A stretch of 64,000 nucleotides of DNA, from positions 4,162,418 through 4,226,417 of the forward strand of contig CM035350.1 in NCBI GenBank assembly GCA_020137815.1, in the 5' to 3' direction. The translations under genes and the position numbers were made by a program. Positions 61,082 through 64,000 of this stretch are shown here, piece by piece. Within the stretch, counting starts at the first letter, position 1, and the number at the start of each line of letters is the position of its first letter. The stretch is from Hormiphora californensis (Eukaryota; Ctenophora; Tentaculata; Cydippida; Pleurobrachiidae). Under the pieces are notes generated by a model, which was not told where the DNA came from, did not search any database, and saw only the letters and a list, made by a program, of their open reading frames with translations.

Positions 61082-62138
61082 CGAGAATAAAGTTTGTAGT
61101 GGGGTTGTGTTGAACAAAATGTTCGTGAGACTATGTATAGGCTGCAGTTTCAACCAACATGATCATAATTGAACATTTACTATTCCACTTTATCGTCTTA
61201 CTATTGGAAAATCTATCAACTCTCACAAGTATTACTGTAACCAGTAACAGGTGTGTTTGTTTCCAAACACCAGTTTCAAGAATCAATACAAATAAAAGCT
61301 GGTCTAAAGACTCAAGCGACTAACACTAACGCACAATCCCACAATCACCATTGGGGAATTGAAAACCCGGGTTTCAAGGTACGCAGCCTCTAAGCTAAGC
61401 TCGGAGCTCCCTTCACGTTCGATGCGATGGTCCACGGACGAAGGGACTGTTGGCAAATGCTACAGACACAGTGCGGGATAAGGCAGGCGGCAGCACTTTC
61501 AATGCAAAGTCTTTTATTAAAACTGGTCACCTCCCCTGATTTTCCGTTTTCGCAAAGTTTAATTCTGCGGCATCTCTGGTTCCTGATAATGAACTTTTTT
61601 AATCATTTTTAATACAACCGGGATGAAGTCTCTGATCAGCAACCCGAGTCATCGTTAGAAACGTAAAAAAGGGTGTGAATTGTGAAGTTGGAGAAAAGCC
61701 GAAAGCGGACGTGAGTGACAGGATTTTAGAGCGAACAAAAAACAGGAAAGTGAAAATCCACGCAGCTTGTTTTGCGTTTTGGTGGTGCAGTGGAGCTGGA
61801 GTTCATAAACGCTAAGCCGCGCCTGCAGCTCATCGCGCTGCATGTCCTGTTGTGGAGCGGAGCTTGAGGGATCTTCACTGCGGACTTTTATGCTGCGCGT
61901 CGCCAAGTAAATTAAAAAAATTAAAATTAAGTTTGCTTTTCGAGTTTGCTTTTCGAGAATAAAGTTTGTAGTGGGGTTGTGTTGAACAAAATGTTCGTGA
62001 GACTATGTATAGGCTGCAGTTTCAACCAACATGATCATAATTGAACATTTACTATTCCACTTTATCGTCTTACTATTGGAAAATCTATCAACTCTCACAA
62101 GTATTACTGTAACAACTAACAGGTGTGTTTGTTTCCAA
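61082..62138 (+). repeat. 185-bp direct repeats flanking a ~690-bp segment
   Basis: 61082-61266 and 61954-62138 are near-identical (both start CGAGAATAAAGTTTGTAGTG and end GTGTTTGTTTCCAA), with a few substitutions near the end. The intervening 61267-61953 has no gene. The second copy leads directly into the retroelement fragment at ~62145. Possible origins are unequal exchange or a nested insertion within a longer retroelement leader. Confidence 0.9.
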
Positions 62139-62144
62139 CCAAGT

Positions 62145-63381
62145 ACGAACACTGTCCCAGATCGCTGCTACGGAACCACAGTGTGCTTACAGTGGGTATA
62201 CCTTCGGTCTGTCCAAGAAATGGCTTTTTCTGATGCGGACAACAGAGGGGATTGAAGAACAGTTTGCACCTCTAGAGAACATCATCAAGTCATCTTTCAT
62301 TCCAGCTCTTATGGGTTCCAACACCCCTAGCCATCTGAGGTATATTGCTGCCCTACCTGCTCGAGACGGCGGGCTAGCTATCCCCATCCCAACCACACAG
62401 GCTAGTGCTGAATTTGCGAACTCTACACAGGCTACAGAACCACTGAAACAGCTGATCCTTGAACAATCTCTTCTTATCAGCGAAAAACGTGCTGAATCAT
62501 GCCTTTGGGAAGCGAAAGGAGCGAAGGGGAATGTACTAAAACTAAAACGAACTATTCAAAATGCCGAAAAACAACAGGCGTGTTCACTTCTGTCCGGTAC
62601 TGACAGGCGTCTATTCGACGAAATATCATCTAGGGGAGCTTCAAGCTGGTTAACAGCTCTGCCTTTGAAAGAGCACGGTTTCGTCCTCAACAAACAGCAA
62701 TACCGGGACGCCATCTTGGTGCGATACAACCTTCCCCTCGAAGATGTGCCTATTGCATGTGCATGTGGCAAGGCGAACACTCTCGAGCACTGTCTCTCGT
62801 GTGCCCTCGGAGGATACGTGTATTTAAGGCACAACAATATCCGTGACCTTACAGCTAACATCCTCGTGGAAGCCGGCTGCAAAGATGTCCGCATTGAGCC
62901 GCAGCTCCTACCCATAACTGGTGAAACATTCCAATACCGTTCTACTAACACTGCTAACAGTGCCCGTTTGGATGTTTCTGCCCGTAATGTGTGGAGTGAC
63001 TTGGACAAAGTTTACACTGACATCCGTGTATTCAACAGTCTTGCGCCAACCAACATCGGCAAGTCCCTCCAGGACACTATGAGGAGACACGAGAGGGAAA
63101 AGGTATTGAATTACAACGACAGAGTCCTTCAGGTCGAGAAGGCAACTTTCACACCCCTAGTCTTCTCAACAACTGGGGTTATGGGCCCCCAAGCGGAGGT
63201 GTTCTACAAGAAGGTTGCTAAACTTCTATCTGACAAAACGGGACACACCTACAACGATGCCATTCGGTACATTCGTCTCCGTCTGTCTTTCTCGCTGCTG
63301 AAGACCATTCTCATCGCCATCAGGGGCAACAAATGGACACACTTTTGTAGCAAAACAAACGATTTTCATCTTATTATCTGA
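62145..63381 (+). pseudogene. 5'-truncated retroelement, second family: zinc knuckle and restriction-like nuclease
   Basis: The ORF is open for 418 codons but begins inside the element, just after the reverse transcriptase (LSKKWLFLMRT ... FAPLENIIKSSFIPALMG). It then shows CACGKANTLEHCLSC, an exact RHN motif, ARLDV ... TDIRVFNSLAP (nuclease) and the terminal LRLSFSLLKTILIAIRG shared with the 13934-17158 protein. Stop at 63379-63381. Sequence divergence from the other copies shows a separate family of the same architecture. No frameshift within the remaining part, so truncation may be recent. Confidence 0.88.
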
Positions 63382-63783
63382 TTTATTTATACTTAACTTA
63401 TTACACCCGTAAGAGTAAATTTTATTTTTATACCTATTCATGTAAATAATATTGTACTGACATATATTCTATTTGAACCGGTACCCCGGCCTTCGCAAAA
63501 GGCACAGGGCACAGGGCATCTTTGTTTGATTTCTTGCCCATTTTTTTCAACAGTTCACTCCCTTAAAAAGTGTTGTCTTATGCCGCAGCCTACAGTCTGT
63601 ACTGCTTGTATTGTTCATAGGTGCAACAGCACAATGTACTGCGTAACATATGCCAATTCACCCCTTTTTACGTTTCTAGATTAGGTAGCTTATTTTTGGG
63701 TCAATTGGAATTTGGTGGTGGTGGTGGTGGTGGAGCGGGGGGGGGGGGGGGTCTTTTTTGGAACTCGGGCCTCGGCGAAAAAT

Positions 63784-64000
63784 CACGTAAAAGGAACACG
63801 TGTGTGGGTGTACCATAAGTATTCTGTTAGGACACGGAGATTTAAGGGGAGAGAGACAAGATAAGAATTGCTACACAATTCACCACTTCTAGTACACCAC
63901 GAACGTCCCTGGCGATTTATAATAAAATCAGAATAAATTAAGTTACTCTAAAATCGATTTCAATAGTAATCCCTAAAAAGTTCAGTATTTACACAGTGTT
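63784..64000 (-). pseudogene. Retroelement copy entering the window on the minus strand (3' end only)
   Basis: The inverse of 63784-63940 matches the 3' UTR of the 12169-13541 copy, including GGTACACCC and CCGTGTCCTAACA. The last codons, E-I-D-F-R-V-T then TAA at 63940-63938, match its C-terminus (EVDFRVT). The rest lies beyond the window. Confidence 0.85.

Noticed and set aside
61082-62138. LTR retrotransposon
   Set aside because: The direct repeats lack TG...CA ends, a primer-binding site and any gag/pol between them.

Overview
The window is eukaryotic. Genes are split by many short introns with ordinary GT-AG sites, the standard genetic code reads through every exon, and the products are animal housekeeping or regulatory proteins. 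Introns and spacers are loaded with GA/CT microsatellites, foldback elements and degenerate retrotransposons. The retrotransposon type, a reverse transcriptase followed by a C-terminal zinc knuckle and a restriction-like nuclease, is one I know from cnidarian and sponge gene sets. Compact genes with ~100-240 bp ancestral introns suggest an early-branching metazoan, most likely a sponge. That placement is inference.

Layout. 1-1542 (+): 3' part of DNAJC7, with one frame-breaking extra base. 2177-6325 (-): cyclin Y, complete, 11 coding exons. 6640-8440: homopolymer-rich, probably unreliable sequence. 9133-10989 (-): nicastrin, coding sequence in one exon. 11.2-17.3 kb: a transposon block containing TA-flanked MITEs, a 5'-truncated retroelement nested inside one MITE, and an intact 1074-codon retroelement ORF. 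17414-18367 (+): CCDC74-like coiled-coil protein. 18723-23835 (+): PRC1, 11 exons. 24455-26362 (+): LEKR1-like coiled-coil protein. 26840-27531 (+): small unrecognised three-exon gene. 28497-40040 (+): CPEB2/3/4-type RNA-binding translational regulator, 9 coding exons. 40.2-51.9 kb: gene-poor, with a TA-flanked foldback element, a 2-kb palindromic element, microsatellites and recurring E-box/CCAAT modules. 51903-58796 (-): PP2A regulatory subunit B55, 9 exons. 59164-60339 (-): unrecognised 391-aa protein. 61-64 kb: two further retroelement fragments.

Functionally, cyclin Y, PRC1 and PP2A-B55 all act in mitosis, but these are independent transcription units on both strands and nothing suggests an operon. 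PRC1's start codon lies only 26 bp after a polyadenylation signal of the CCDC74-like gene.

The most unusual observation is structural. Three unrelated genes carry tandem duplications at a 3' splice acceptor: B55 (about 35 units of 70-71 bp, each with an acceptor and 33-34 nt of exon), PRC1 (four copies of an acceptor plus exon start) and CPEB (two 58-bp copies of a polypyrimidine tract). The B55 array also carries a G-quadruplex-type motif in nearly every unit. A second candidate novelty is a pair of ~2-kb elements sharing termini that begin GGGGGGGTTCC and 8-bp target duplications. One of these has hairpin-forming iteron ends and a ~610-bp-arm palindrome.
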